The notes under the pieces were generated by a model. It was given only the letters and a program-made list of their open reading frames with translations, was not told where the DNA came from and ran no database searches. Shown in pieces: positions 50,827 to 60,055 of a stretch of 64,000 nt of DNA (the first letter of the stretch is position 1; each line of letters begins with the position of its first letter). Origin of the DNA: Litoditis marina (taxonomy: Eukaryota > Nematoda > Chromadorea > Rhabditida > Rhabditidae); NCBI GenBank assembly GCA_964036275.1, contig OZ038435.1:22116559-22180558 (forward strand), given 5' to 3'. A program made the translations under genes and the position numbers.

Positions 50827-51296
50827 TTTCCGAACAGAAGCTTTTTGGAGCCTTTCTTTGTTTTAGCTCTCTTTCGTTTCACTACGCGACGTTTACTGCG
50901 TTTGACGGGTTTACGTTTCTTGACAGCTCCTTTTCGTACAGCTCTACGTTTACGACGAATTTTGCCGGAACCTTGTTGATTGAGTTTTTTCACAGCTTTT
51001 GTAACTAAATTTTGATAACTGTCGTTGCCGTGAGTTTTTATTGATTCACCAAGCTCTTTACCTTGGGATAAATCTGTAGCAATTTTAGACGAAGCGAGAA
51101 GAGCTTCCCGACCGATCGAGCGGCCGACACGTTTCAATACTGGCACTGCACTCATGAATAATTTTCCGAGTAGTTGTGAGATACCACCACTACCTCGTTG
51201 ATAGGTGCTTCCAGCACGAAATCCATTGGAACCGACTTGTTCAACGAAAAACGTTTCCCAATCCACAGCCCCGTCAGGATCAAAGTACACAAACAT
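50811..51296 (-). CDS. Basic core-like protein of the Polinton
   Basis: 161 residues. The N-terminal half has the motif YQRGSGGISQLLGKLF followed by an amphipathic stretch (VPVLKRVGRSIGREAL, then SSKIATDLSQGKEL) known from small proteins next to Polinton capsid genes. GSGG resembles the Gly-Gly cleavage sites of adenovirus-type proteases. The C-terminal third is extremely Lys/Arg-rich, like adenovirus core proteins VII and X, suggesting it condenses DNA in the particle. It lies between minor and major capsid genes, starting 45 bases after the minor capsid stop and overlapping the major capsid start. The DNA-packaging role is inferred from charge and position. Confidence 0.75.
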   Translation of the reverse strand: MFVYFDPDGAVDWETFFVEQVGSNGFRAGSTYQRGSGGISQLLGKLFMSAVPVLKRVGRSIGREALLASSKIATDLSQGKELGESIKTHGNDSYQNLVTKAVKKLNQQGSGKIRRKRRAVRKGAVKKRKPVKRSKRRVVKRKRAKTKKGSKKLLFGKWPVS

Positions 51297-51341
51297 AGCG
51301 TTATCAACAGCTTTTTATTGCTACAATAACGGGACAACCGC

Positions 51342-52127
51342 TCAACAAAAGTCATTTATAGTGTATGAGCGACGCTGACGAAAATGTAGAACTAGAGCTA
51401 CTTTACCTGAATTAAATGGAATCACCTGGTTTTTATCGTTTTTTAACTGAACCCAAACATTATCCACTTCTGACACTCGAACAGGTACATAATGCGGTCT
51501 AGAAAACGTAACTTCTACATTTTCACCGTTTCCGGGTGAAATACTCAGAATTTTAATAACAGGTACTTTCGAATGACTACATGTTTGTGGTTCAATCAAG
51601 TTATTGAGATATACGTACATAGAATCAGAACCAGAATTCATGTTATACTTGCCAATATTAGGAAAAGATGTAATTTTCTGTGAAACACCTAGTAGATACG
51701 ATATTTTCTTTGAGAGAACGACTTCTCTAATTTCGGGAACACTGAGAATTCTACATCTGTTGGTTACTCCAACGTATTCGAACAAACAACTAGTGGTTTG
51801 CTTGTTTGACTCGAGCAACACGCTTTTCTGATACGCATAGTTGAGAAGATCGATAAGTTGTTGCCCGTTTGAAAATGAAGCGCCTGGTACGGTGACGTGG
51901 TTGATGTCGTTTTCACCCTTGACGATGAGAAACTCGTTTTCTCTTAAAACTTCTCCCTCATCCATGTAGTTAGTTATCAAATCATGAGTAGCAGGGTAAA
52001 TCATAGATGTGAGGGCTACTTCATAATTTTTATCGAACACCAGCGTATTTGGTAGAAACGTGCGAAAATCACCAATAGACGAGTTTTTCTCGGCATTGCT
52101 CAACAGTGTCACGTAGAAATCAGACAT
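51342..52127 (-). CDS. Polinton minor capsid (penton-like) protein
   Basis: 261 residues matching the Polinton PX / minor capsid family, predicted single jelly-roll proteins at the five-fold vertices. The N-terminus has the conserved pattern FYVTLLSNA, then LPNTLVFDKNYEVALTSMIYP, and the middle carries YLLGVSQKI and SMYVYLNNLIEPQ. The order (membrane protein, minor capsid, core, major capsid) is as expected. The gene is uninterrupted. Its ATG lies in the last eight bases of the small membrane protein gene (ATGTCTGA), a tight overlap that suggests a shared transcript or spliced co-expression. Confidence 0.82.
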   Translation of the reverse strand: MSDFYVTLLSNAEKNSSIGDFRTFLPNTLVFDKNYEVALTSMIYPATHDLITNYMDEGEVLRENEFLIVKGENDINHVTVPGASFSNGQQLIDLLNYAYQKSVLLESNKQTTSCLFEYVGVTNRCRILSVPEIREVVLSKKISYLLGVSQKITSFPNIGKYNMNSGSDSMYVYLNNLIEPQTCSHSKVPVIKILSISPGNGENVEVTFSRPHYVPVRVSEVDNVWVQLKNDKNQVIPFNSGKVALVLHFRQRRSYTINDFC

Positions 52128-52368
52128 GAGTAGTAATGCTGGTTTTCAGTCTTGGGTTAGGTAGTAGGTAACCGATTGAAGATCCCAGAAAGCCAACCCA
52201 CAGCTTGGAGTTGTGATCGTGAGGTCTAGTTGTGAGATTAAATATAGCGAAGAGAGCCACAATATAAATAAGCAATATTTGTAAAAGGTAAACAAGTAGT
52301 GATTTTGAAATGTTTCTAGAACCAAGTCTCCAGGTAGGAGACTCAACACTGCACTCACTGTCCATGGT
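52120..52368 (-). CDS. Small membrane protein of the Polinton
   Basis: 82 residues when started at MDSECSVESP, which coincides with the end of integrase homology; the open frame extends 25 codons further upstream into the broken chromodomain. One clear transmembrane segment (YLLQILLIYIVALFAIFNL) is followed by a conserved-looking motif (LWVGFLGSSIGYLLPNPRL) found in small proteins beside minor capsid genes of other Polintons. The function is unknown; a role in particle assembly or membrane interaction is only a guess from position. It overlaps the minor capsid start by eight bases. Confidence 0.7.
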   Translation of the reverse strand, partial: TMDSECSVESPTWRLGSRNISKSLLVYLLQILLIYIVALFAIFNLTTRPHDHNSKLWVGFLGSSIGYLLPNPRLKTSITTHV

Positions 52369-52393
52369 AACCAACCAGATTGGAATGAGGAAT

Positions 52394-53513
52394 TCATTCA
52401 TTGAAACTTTCATCATAACCGCGAAACTTGACCAAATACTCAACTTTTTGACCTCTTTTACGTTTTTCTATTATCTTCTCAATGGCGTAAGTTGGTTCTT
52501 CTTGTTCCCTATATATCTGTATTTCACGTTCATAGAAAAAAGCATCAATTTCCTCTCCTTTGAGATCAGTTAAAATATAACAGGGGATGGCATTTTCAAA
52601 TATAATTTTTGATACAATAAATATTTCTTCAGTGTAGCGTTGTCTCGTACCTTTACCGATGTACCTTTATGGCAGACGATTCGAACGCGGTCATCTATTT
52701 GGAATTTAGGTTTTCGTTGTTTTTCGCGGGGTTTATACAGCCGTTCACATAGTTCAGCACTATTCGCATGAGTCACCTCTGCCGGACATTGGCCTATTGA
52801 TTGCATGAAGGTTTTGTTCAACCCAGTTACCAAATCATTTATAACATTCGTCCAATTGAGGGAGTTGGCCGCAGAAAAATGTTTAGATAACTTGTTTTTG
52901 ATACGCATAATAGCATTCTCAGCGTAGCAAGCTTTCACGTCGGTGTTTTTAGGAATAATATGTGAAATTCGATATTCGCGGAGAGTTTTTTGAAATTCAC
53001 GTCCCGTAAATTCAGTCCCTGAATGAATTGATTATTTAAAACACTTAGTTAAGAATTAAAAAAAAAGATAGATTAACACAAACCTTTATCAGTGACCAGT
53101 CTCATTGGAAATCTATGGCTTTTTTGTAACATATTGTCGTACGCATTTCCAACTTCACTTGCTTTCTTCGTTTTCAGTGGCTCAACAAAAATGAACCTGC
53201 TGAGTACATCCACAACAACTAGTAGATAGGCGTAATTATCATTCCACTCTTTTAATTCCATGAATACAGCCAAATCCCCATGATGATCACTATCAAGAGA
53301 ACTTGCAACCCATGTGTTCTTTTTGAATATTTTTCGTACAGGGACAAACTTCGTATAAGTTGCATTCTTTTCGAGCCAAAACCGAACATCTTGAAGTTTG
53401 ACATCTTTATTAATATTTTTTGCATACTTGAACAAATTGTATGCACCAGAAAAACTAGCAGGGTGTTTACGATCATAATAAATAGAAGACAATAAATCAT
53501 CGAATTTCACCAT
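52394..53513 (-). pseudogene. Polinton integrase with chromodomain, frameshifted and prematurely stopped
   Basis: A retrovirus-like DDE integrase that would join element ends to target DNA. Exon 1 (53084-53513) holds the N-terminal region (YYDRKHPASFSG) and two catalytic aspartates (HHGDLAVF; VTDKG). A 65-bp intron (GTTTGTG to TTCAG, 53019-53083) lies just after the second Asp. Exon 2 supplies the catalytic Glu (CYAENAIMR), 34 residues on. Near 52650 the frame shifts by one base: homology to the SH3-like part (YTEEIFIVSKI) and a chromodomain (AIEKIIEKRK, YLVKFRGYDESFNE) continues in another frame, while the first frame runs on without homology to 52570. A TGA at 52394-52396 replaces the conserved Trp that follows FNE. 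Two lesions make it a likely pseudogene unless the assembly is in error. Confidence 0.87.
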
Positions 53514-54322
53514 TTGCTCACACTAAAAGACCTAGAAGGCTGACGCCGTGTTTTATACTTGAACAATCGGTTAACTATTAAAGTACTGTCAAAATCGGTA
53601 AGTCTTAACATTTTACGAAACTGTTCTATACCTAAAATTTTAGGGTCAGTTTTTGAATTGACTGCTGCGTCAATTAAAACGTTCAAATTTGCTCCCGGTA
53701 GTAACTTTCCAACCAATACCAGCTCGCGATCAGCAGTGTAGGAAATCAGATCTGTGTTTTTCTTAACATTACGGCAATGCGTTGTTAATATCTGCTTGTT
53801 CAGAGCACGTCTTTTTTGAAGTGGTGTTTTGTGCGACACTTTGTCGGTAGACGGAGAAATCCATGACAAATTTTTCTCTGAAGACGGGGGAACACTTGAT
53901 GGTGATTCTCGCTTGAAACTGCTTTGAGTTGGGGTAGTGTCATCGAAATAGTTTAAACCTAGAGGTGAATTGATGACAGGTCTAGGGGTATCTGGGAAAA
54001 CGTTTTGATTTGGTGTGCTTTCCCTAGATTCTTCTTCTTGCTTTTTGTTAGCCTGTTTGAGAGCTTTATCAACATCAGCTGGCTGTTTCTTTATATTTTC
54101 ATCATTCGAATCAATGGCAGGTCTATGAGTCATCAGACGGGTGAGTTTATCGCGATACAAGGCCAACTTATTGTCGTCTGACAACGATACATTGTTTAGT
54201 ACAGCCATCAGTTCTTTTTCCATTGCTGCCAGAAAATTGTTTTGAGAAGGTTCAACATGTGGTAGCTTCGATAATGATTCTAATTCTTCGGGAGATATAA
54301 CAACCATCTTTTTATAAGACAT
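53507..54322 (-). CDS. Polinton conserved protein upstream of integrase, unknown function
   Basis: 271 residues. The N-terminus has VVISPEELESL and a predicted helical region; the middle (about 75-170) is low-complexity, rich in Ser, Pro, Lys and Glu (STPNQNVFPDTPRP) and probably disordered; the C-terminus (KTPLQKRRALNKQILT, GANLNVLIDAAVN, GIEQFRKML) is more ordered and resembles proteins encoded just before integrase in other animal Polintons. Its stop overlaps the integrase start by seven bases (ATGGTGA). No enzymatic motif is visible. A structural or scaffold role is possible but not shown. Confidence 0.7.
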   Translation of the reverse strand: MSYKKMVVISPEELESLSKLPHVEPSQNNFLAAMEKELMAVLNNVSLSDDNKLALYRDKLTRLMTHRPAIDSNDENIKKQPADVDKALKQANKKQEEESRESTPNQNVFPDTPRPVINSPLGLNYFDDTTPTQSSFKRESPSSVPPSSEKNLSWISPSTDKVSHKTPLQKRRALNKQILTTHCRNVKKNTDLISYTADRELVLVGKLLPGANLNVLIDAAVNSKTDPKILGIEQFRKMLRLTDFDSTLIVNRLFKYKTRRQPSRSFSVSKW

Positions 54323-54671
54323 TGCTGATTACTGATGACAGTGCAGATATCAATACGGGTAGAAGAACAGCTAGCGGTGAGCCACCTTTTTGAACTAGAA
54401 ATTTTCGCACCGTCGGAACGTCTCGCATTCCAGATAATGTTTGAAAATCGTGTTTTTTCTCCCGGATCTCTTTTTTGACATCTTTTCCAATATTGATGCG
54501 TTTACCATTTAATTTATAGACGAGTTCCACCAAGCACATGAGTGCGTTTTCATCAATAGTCTTCAATTCTTTTATTCTGTCTTTCTTCTTAGCAATTTTG
54601 GCGACTTTCAACAGTTTCTTGTACACGTTTACACTCCACGTAGGTTTTCTAGCTTTTTGGAATGAACGCAT
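54312..54671 (-). CDS. Small Polinton protein with Lys-Gly-Gly motif and hydrophobic tail
   Basis: 119 residues when started at MRSFQKARKPTW; an upstream in-frame ATG at 54722 would add 17 residues and overlap the ATPase end more. A basic helical body (LLKVAKIAKKKDRIKEL; VKKEIREKKHDF) precedes FLVQKGGSPLAVLLPVLISAL. The KGG followed by a hydrophobic C-terminus is shared by small Polinton proteins next to the ATPase and resembles a maturation-protease site with a membrane-active tail. Its end overlaps the next gene's start by 11 bases. The function is unproven. Confidence 0.65.
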   Translation of the reverse strand: MRSFQKARKPTWSVNVYKKLLKVAKIAKKKDRIKELKTIDENALMCLVELVYKLNGKRINIGKDVKKEIREKKHDFQTLSGMRDVPTVRKFLVQKGGSPLAVLLPVLISALSSVISNVL

Positions 54672-54952
54672 GTGTTTTTTGATTAGGAAAAATATTGTCT
54701 CGTAAACGTAGTTTGTCCTCACACTCTTTATGAAGATCGATCAGGAGATAGGAATATGGTTGACTGGTCACGACCTCGTAAATTTGTAAATATGGTTGAC
54801 TGGTCACGACCTCGTAAAAGAATGTTTTACTTTGACGCGGCATCAATTGGGTACCGAGACAGCGAATACTCATTTTGTCTCCATTATTGCGGAATAGAAT
54901 AATATAGGTTGCATTGAGGCGTAGCATACGAACTGTTTTTGAGTAGAAAATA
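54649..54952 (-). pseudogene. Packaging ATPase (FtsK/HerA, A32-like), C-terminal fragment
   Basis: The last 100 or so residues of the Polinton DNA-packaging ATPase: MLRLNATYIILFRNNGDKM, IRCLGTQLMPRQSKTFF and YSYLLIDLHKECEDKLRLR follow the C-terminal pattern of the family. Everything upstream, including Walker A and B, is missing because satellite begins at 54953; the first codons of the open frame are satellite. A 36-bp tandem duplication (AATATGGTTGACTGG at 54753 and 54789) adds a second copy of 12 residues (YEVVTSQPY repeated), which is unusual in an enzyme core. The fragment cannot work alone. Confidence 0.8.
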
Positions 54953-57900
54953 CTCCCAATTTCCCACGAGAAACGCAGGGAGAACATAATTGTCATTGTC
55001 TAAACATGACCGATTTAATGTAGTAGGCCAGTGTTGATAAACCTTCTCTTACGTTACTTTCATGAAGTAATATGTTACTCATTGAGAATAAGTTGATGTT
55101 TCGAGGTTCCTCCCAATTCCCCACGAGAAACGTGACTTAGTACACGCAGGGAGAACATAATTGTAATTGTCCAAACATGACCGATTTAATGTAGTAGGCC
55201 AGTGTTGATGAACCTTCTTTTACGTTACTTTCATGAAGTAATATGTTACTCATTGAGAATAAATTGATGTTTCGAGGTTCCTCCCAATTTCCCACGAGAC
55301 ACGTGACTCAGTACACGCAGGGAGAACATAATTGTGATTGTCCAAACATGACCGATTTAATGTAGTAGGCCAGTGTTGATAAACCTTCTTTTACGTTACT
55401 TTCATGAAGTAATATGTTACTCATTGAGAATAAATTGATGTTTCAAGGTTCCTCCCAATTTCCCACGAGAAACGTGACTTAGTACACGTAGGGAGAACAT
55501 AATTGTAATTGTCTAAACATGACCGATTTAATGTAGTAGGCCAGTGTTGATGAACCTTCTCTTACGTTACTTTCATGAAGTAATATGTTACTCATTGAGA
55601 ATAAATTGATGTTTCAAGGTTCCTCCCAATTTCCCACGAGAAACGTGACTCAGTACACATAGGGAGAACATAATTGTAATTGTCTAAACATGACCGATTT
55701 AATGTAGTAGGCCAGTGTTGATGAACCTTCTTTTACGTTACTTTCATGAAGTAATATGTTACTCATTGAGAATAAATTGATGTTTCAAGGTTCCTCCCAA
55801 TTTCCCACGATAAACGTGACTCAGTACACGCAGGGAGAACATAATTGTAATTGTCTAAACATGACCGATTTAATGTAGTAGGCCAGTGTTGATGAACCTT
55901 CTTTTACGTTACTTTCATGAAGTAATATGTTGCTCATTGAGAATAAATTGATGTTTCGAGGTTCCTCCCAATTTCCCACGAGACCCGTGACTCAGTACAC
56001 GCAGGGAGAACATAATTATAATTGTCTAAACATGACCGATTTAATGTAGTAGGCCAGTGTTGATAAACCTTCTTTTACGTTACTTTCATGAAGTAATATG
56101 TTACTCATTGAGAATAAGTTGATGTCTCGAGGTTCCTCCCAATTTCCCACGAGACACGTGACTTAGTACACGCAGGGAGAACATAATTATAATTGTCTAA
56201 ACATGACCGATTTAATGTAGTAGGCCAGTGTTGATAAACCTTCTTTTACGTTACTTTCATGAAGTAATATGTTACTCATTGAGAATAAATTGATGTTTCG
56301 AGGTTCCTCCCAATTTCCCACGAGACACGTGACTCAGTACACGCAGGGAGAACATAATTGTGATTGTCCAAACATGACCGATTTAATGTAGTAGGCCAGT
56401 GTTGATAAACCTTCTTTTACGTTACTTTCATGAAGTAATATGTTACTCATTGAGAATAAATTGATGTTTCAAGGTTTCTCCCAATTTCCCACGAGAAACG
56501 TGACTTAGTACACGTAGGGAGAACATAATTGTAATTGTCTAAACATGACCGATTTAATGTAGTAGGCCAGTGTTGATGAACCTTCTCTTACGTTACTTTC
56601 ATGAAGTAATATGTTACTCATTGAGAATAAATTGATGTTTCAAGGTTCCTCCCAATTTCCCACGAGAAACGCAGGGAGAACATAATTGTCATTGTCTAAA
56701 CATGACCGATTTAATGTAGTAGGCCAGTGTTGATAAACCTTCTCTTACGTTACTTTCATGAAGTAATATGTTACTCATTGAGAATAAGTTGATGTTTCGA
56801 GGTTCCTCCCAATTTCCCACGAGAAACGTGACTTAGTACACGCAGGGAGAACATAATTGTAATTGTCCAAACATGACCGATTTAATGTAGTAGGCCAGTG
56901 TTGATGAACCTTCTTTTACGTTACTTTCATGAAGTAATATGTTACTCATTGAGAATAAATTGATGTTTCGAGGTTCCTCCCGATTTCCCACGAGACACGT
57001 GACTCAGTACACGCAGGGAGAACATAATTGTGATTGTCCAAACATGACCGATTTAATGTAGTAGGCCAGTGTTGATAAACGTTCTTTTACGTTACTTTCA
57101 TGAAGTAATATGTTACTCATTGAGAATAAACTGATGTTTCAAGGTTCCTCCCAATTTCCCACGAGAAACGTGACTTAGTACACGTAGGGAGAACATAATT
57201 GTAATTGTCTAAACATGACCAATTTAATGTAGTAGGCCAGTGTTGATGAACCTTCTCTTACGTTACTTTCATGAAGTAATATGTTACTCATTGAGAATAA
57301 ATTGATGTTTCAAGGTTCCTCCCAATTTCCCACGAAAAACGTGACTCAGTACACATAGGGAGAACATAATTGTAATTGTCTAAACATGACCGATTTAATG
57401 TAGTAGGCCAGTGTTGATAAACCTTCTTTTACGTTACTTTCATGAAGTAATATGTTACTCATTGAGAATAAGTTGATGTCTCGAGGTTCCTCCCAATTTC
57501 CCACGAGACACGTGACTTAGTACACGCAGGGAGAACATAATTATAATTGTCTAAACATGACCGATTTAATGTAGTAGGCCAGTGTTGATAAACCTTCTTT
57601 TACGTTACTTTCATGAAGTAATATGTTACTCATTGAGAATAAATTGATGTTTCGAGGTTCCTCCCAATTTCCCACGAGACACGTGACTCAGTACACGCAG
57701 GGAGAACATAATTGTGATTGTCCAAACATGACCGATTTAATGTAGTAGGCCAGTGTTGATAAACCTTCTTTTACGTTACTTTCATGAAGTAATATGTTAC
57801 TCATTGAGAATAAATTGATGTTTCAAGGTTCCTCCCAATTTCCCACGAGAAACGTGACTTAGTACACGTAGGGAGAACATAATTGTAATTGTCTAAACAT

Positions 57901-58061
57901 GACCGATTTAATGTAGTAGGCCAGTGTTGATGAACCTTCTCTTACGTTACTTTCATGAAGTAATATGTTACTCATTGAGAATAAATTGATGTTTCAAGGT
58001 TCCTCCCAATTTCCCACGAGACACGTGACTCAGTACACGCAGGGAGAACATAATTGTAATT
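54953..58061 (+). repeat. 171-bp satellite array, orientation A, between Polinton and copy 3
   Basis: About 18 subfamily II monomers. The first unit has a 14-bp deletion (GAGAAACGCAGGGAG at 54968) that recurs at 56664, about 1696 bp later, i.e. ten monomers less the deletion. The block has therefore been duplicated since it joined the Polinton edge or before. Confidence 0.96.
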
Positions 58062-58426
58062 AGTAAAAAGTGGGGGAACCAACAAATGTGTGAGTTGTGT
58101 TTGGTTCGACCTCGATATCAGCAAAAAGTGAACGATACGAACTGCTGTGATACTGTAGCAGAAGTATTCTGCAGAAATAGAACAATACCAATGTTGCACA
58201 GTGGTTTACAAAACCCGCATAACATTTCGAAAATTGCCGAAGGGTATTTCATGTGTACTTCAATGACATGCGTGCGTTGTGAACCACTGTGCAACATTGG
58301 TATTGTTCTATTTTTGCAGAATACTTCTGCTACAGTATCACAGCAGTTCGTATCGTTCACTTTTTGCTGATATCGAGGTCGAACCAAACACAACTCACAC
58401 ATTTGTTGGTTCCCCCACTTTTTACT
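58062..58426. repeat. 365-bp palindrome, element copy 3
   Basis: Arms of 145 bp (58062-58206 and 58282-58426) are inverted copies with few differences, around a 75-bp loop. The outer 30 bases are similar to the palindrome ends of copies 1 and 2 (AAAAAGTGGGGG, then CCAAC and AATG); the rest is unrelated. Both strands give near-identical short frames by symmetry. Confidence 0.93.
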
Positions 58427-58799
58427 AATTGTCCTTTTTTTGCTAGTTGTACTCCTACAACTTCATATGTTGCCTATTTACAGAGTGAATCTTGTGAACT
58501 CATTATATTATTATGGAAATCTCAGTTTTGTGTGTGCACGAAGCCGAATGCAGACCATAAAATTGCTGATGTTGTAATATAACGCAGGTTACTGGCTCTG
58601 TGACTATCAACAACTGAACAAAAACGCTAAACGTTCCGATTGACATGTACACCGCTTTTTGCGGCGATAAGCGATGGGGATTGGCGCCATTGACAAATCT
58701 ACAATTAGAGACACCAACTCACTTACAATATAGCCATTATTTCCAACCACATCAAAAACCTTCGTTGAAACTTTCTTTCATTCCTGCGTCAGTTGACAC

Positions 58800-59760
58800 A
58801 CGCGTCTGGCGCCAGAACGAAACGAAATTTTCTAGGTTTTTGAGCTACCAGTACACACTACATGTGTCAATTACTGATTGGAGCAATATTCAAACTATTC
58901 AATTGTCAGTTTCGTGTGTTTTTGTTTTGGCGCCATTTGGCGTCTGTTCCGAGCCAGACGATAAAATTCGATTTTGAATTTGTGGATCTTTATTTCACAT
59001 TGGAATATTCAATATCTGTTAACTTGAAACAGTTTGATTGACGATAACCGATATTTTTCCAACTTTGGCGCCAATTGGCGCCAGCGCACAATGCCAACAG
59101 AACTTTTTTTGATTTTCAGATTGAGCATCTTACTTGCCATGTGATAGTTATTTAGTGTACCGAATTTCAGACGATTCCATTGACGCTGTCGTGAGTTTGG
59201 GTTTTGGCGCCATCTGGCGCCTGGTTCGAGCGCCAGAAGAAAATTTTCAGTTTTGGAAAAAGACTTCTACACTTTCCACCAAATTATTCAATTTCTATTA
59301 GTGTTCAACATTTTAATTGATGATAAATAGTGTTTTGCCGTTTTTGGCACCTATTGGCGCCAGCGCCGGGCGCCAATGGTGATGTATTCATCTCATATTT
59401 GGCGCGACGGGCTAACTTTTGCATTATAACTCATGTTTCAAATTTCAGCTAAATCGGTTCGGTAGTTTTTCCAATAGTGGTTTTTGGCGCCTATTGGCGC
59501 CCGCGCCCGGCGCCAATGAGGAGCTATACATCTCATATTTGGCGCGACATGCTAAATTTTGCATTAGAACTCATGTTTCAAATTTCAGCTTAATCGGTTC
59601 GATAGTTTTTCCAATAGTCGTTTTTGGCGCCTATTGGCGCCCGCGCCCGGAGCCAGAGATTACATATACATTTCATACTTGGCGCGACGAGCTAACTTTT
59701 GCCATAGAATAGATGTTCAAAATTTTAACCAAATTGGTTCAGTAGTTTTTCCACTACGAT
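58800..59760. repeat. GGCGCC-rich tandem repeats (about 140 bp)
   Basis: Regular units start TTTTTGGC at 59341, 59481 and 59621; weaker copies occur near 58800, 58927, 59065 and 59199. Each unit contains TTTTGGCGCC (fits the E2F/DP consensus TTTSSCGC) and, in the regular units, ATTGGCGCC paired with GGCGCCAAT around a 7-base loop (59493-59517). Units also share AATCGGTTC-GTAGTTTTTCC, similar to sequence in the arm of copy 2. Confidence 0.88.
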
Positions 59761-60031
59761 GCGGACAGAATTCCGTGAGGGAGGAGGGACGAGGGTGGAG
59801 GGACGAGGGTGGAGGTACGAGGGACGAATTACGGCGGAACTTTTCAACAACGACACGAAACCATAACTAAGGCGAAAATAATCCAATTTGGCTGAAATTG
59901 TCACACAATGTTCAATTCGTGATTCTCTAACGTTCTCTCCTTTCAGTTTTCAAAAAAAGAATATGTTTGAAGATTTTTGTTAATTAAAAGGAAAAAACGA
60001 GTCCGCAATGGCCAAACCAAAGACAACTCAC

Positions 60032-60055
60032 GCAGAGCGCTTCGCGCTCCGCGCG
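60032..60055 (+). repeat. Terminal GC-rich hairpin of element copy 3
   Basis: Arms GCAGAGCGC and GCGCTCCGC around TTC, then GCGCG. Compared with copies 1 and 2, the fourth base pair is changed on both sides (C-G to G-C), so the pairing is kept. Confidence 0.85.

Larger units (their letters stand above)
44005..54952 (-). mobile_element. Maverick/Polinton DNA transposon, truncated and nonautonomous
   Basis: An 11-kb segment with the hallmark Polinton set on one strand: packaging-ATPase fragment, integrase with chromodomain, minor and major capsid proteins, and adenovirus-type protease. The protein-primed DNA polymerase, normally the largest gene, is absent. The right edge cuts the ATPase gene, and satellite resumes there at a different monomer phase (CTCCCAATTTCC) from where it stopped on the left (GATGAACCTT); simple insertion with a short target duplication would resume in phase. 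The starting AGAGATG at 44005 could be the genuine left end, but no inverted partner exists on the right. Capsid genes are intact or nearly so, the integrase is broken. Confidence 0.92.
58062..60055 (+). mobile_element. Palindrome-hairpin element, copy 3 (diverged family)
   Basis: A 1994-bp element with the same architecture as copies 1 and 2 but mostly different sequence. In order: a 365-bp palindrome (58062-58426) starting AGTAAAAAGTGGGGG; an AT-rich spacer; degenerate to regular 140-bp repeats full of GGCGCC (about 58800-59760); a purine-rich GGAGGGACGAGGG repeat near 59781; a subterminal repeat at 60015-60030 that matches TGAGTTGTGTTTGGTT at 58091-58106 inverted with one change; the terminal hairpin at 60032-60055. 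The flanks are AATTGTAATT and ATTGTCTAAAC. No long gene is present; the open frames here are short and repeat-derived. It is nonautonomous. Confidence 0.8.

Noticed and set aside
51152..51355. 67-residue protein with a hydrophobic segment overlapping the core-protein gene.
   Set aside because: It lies mostly over the conserved N-terminus of the core-like protein in another frame and has no family pattern of its own.
58086..58402. Two near-identical 94-residue frames on opposite strands.
   Set aside because: They are mirror images created by the palindrome and show no domain.
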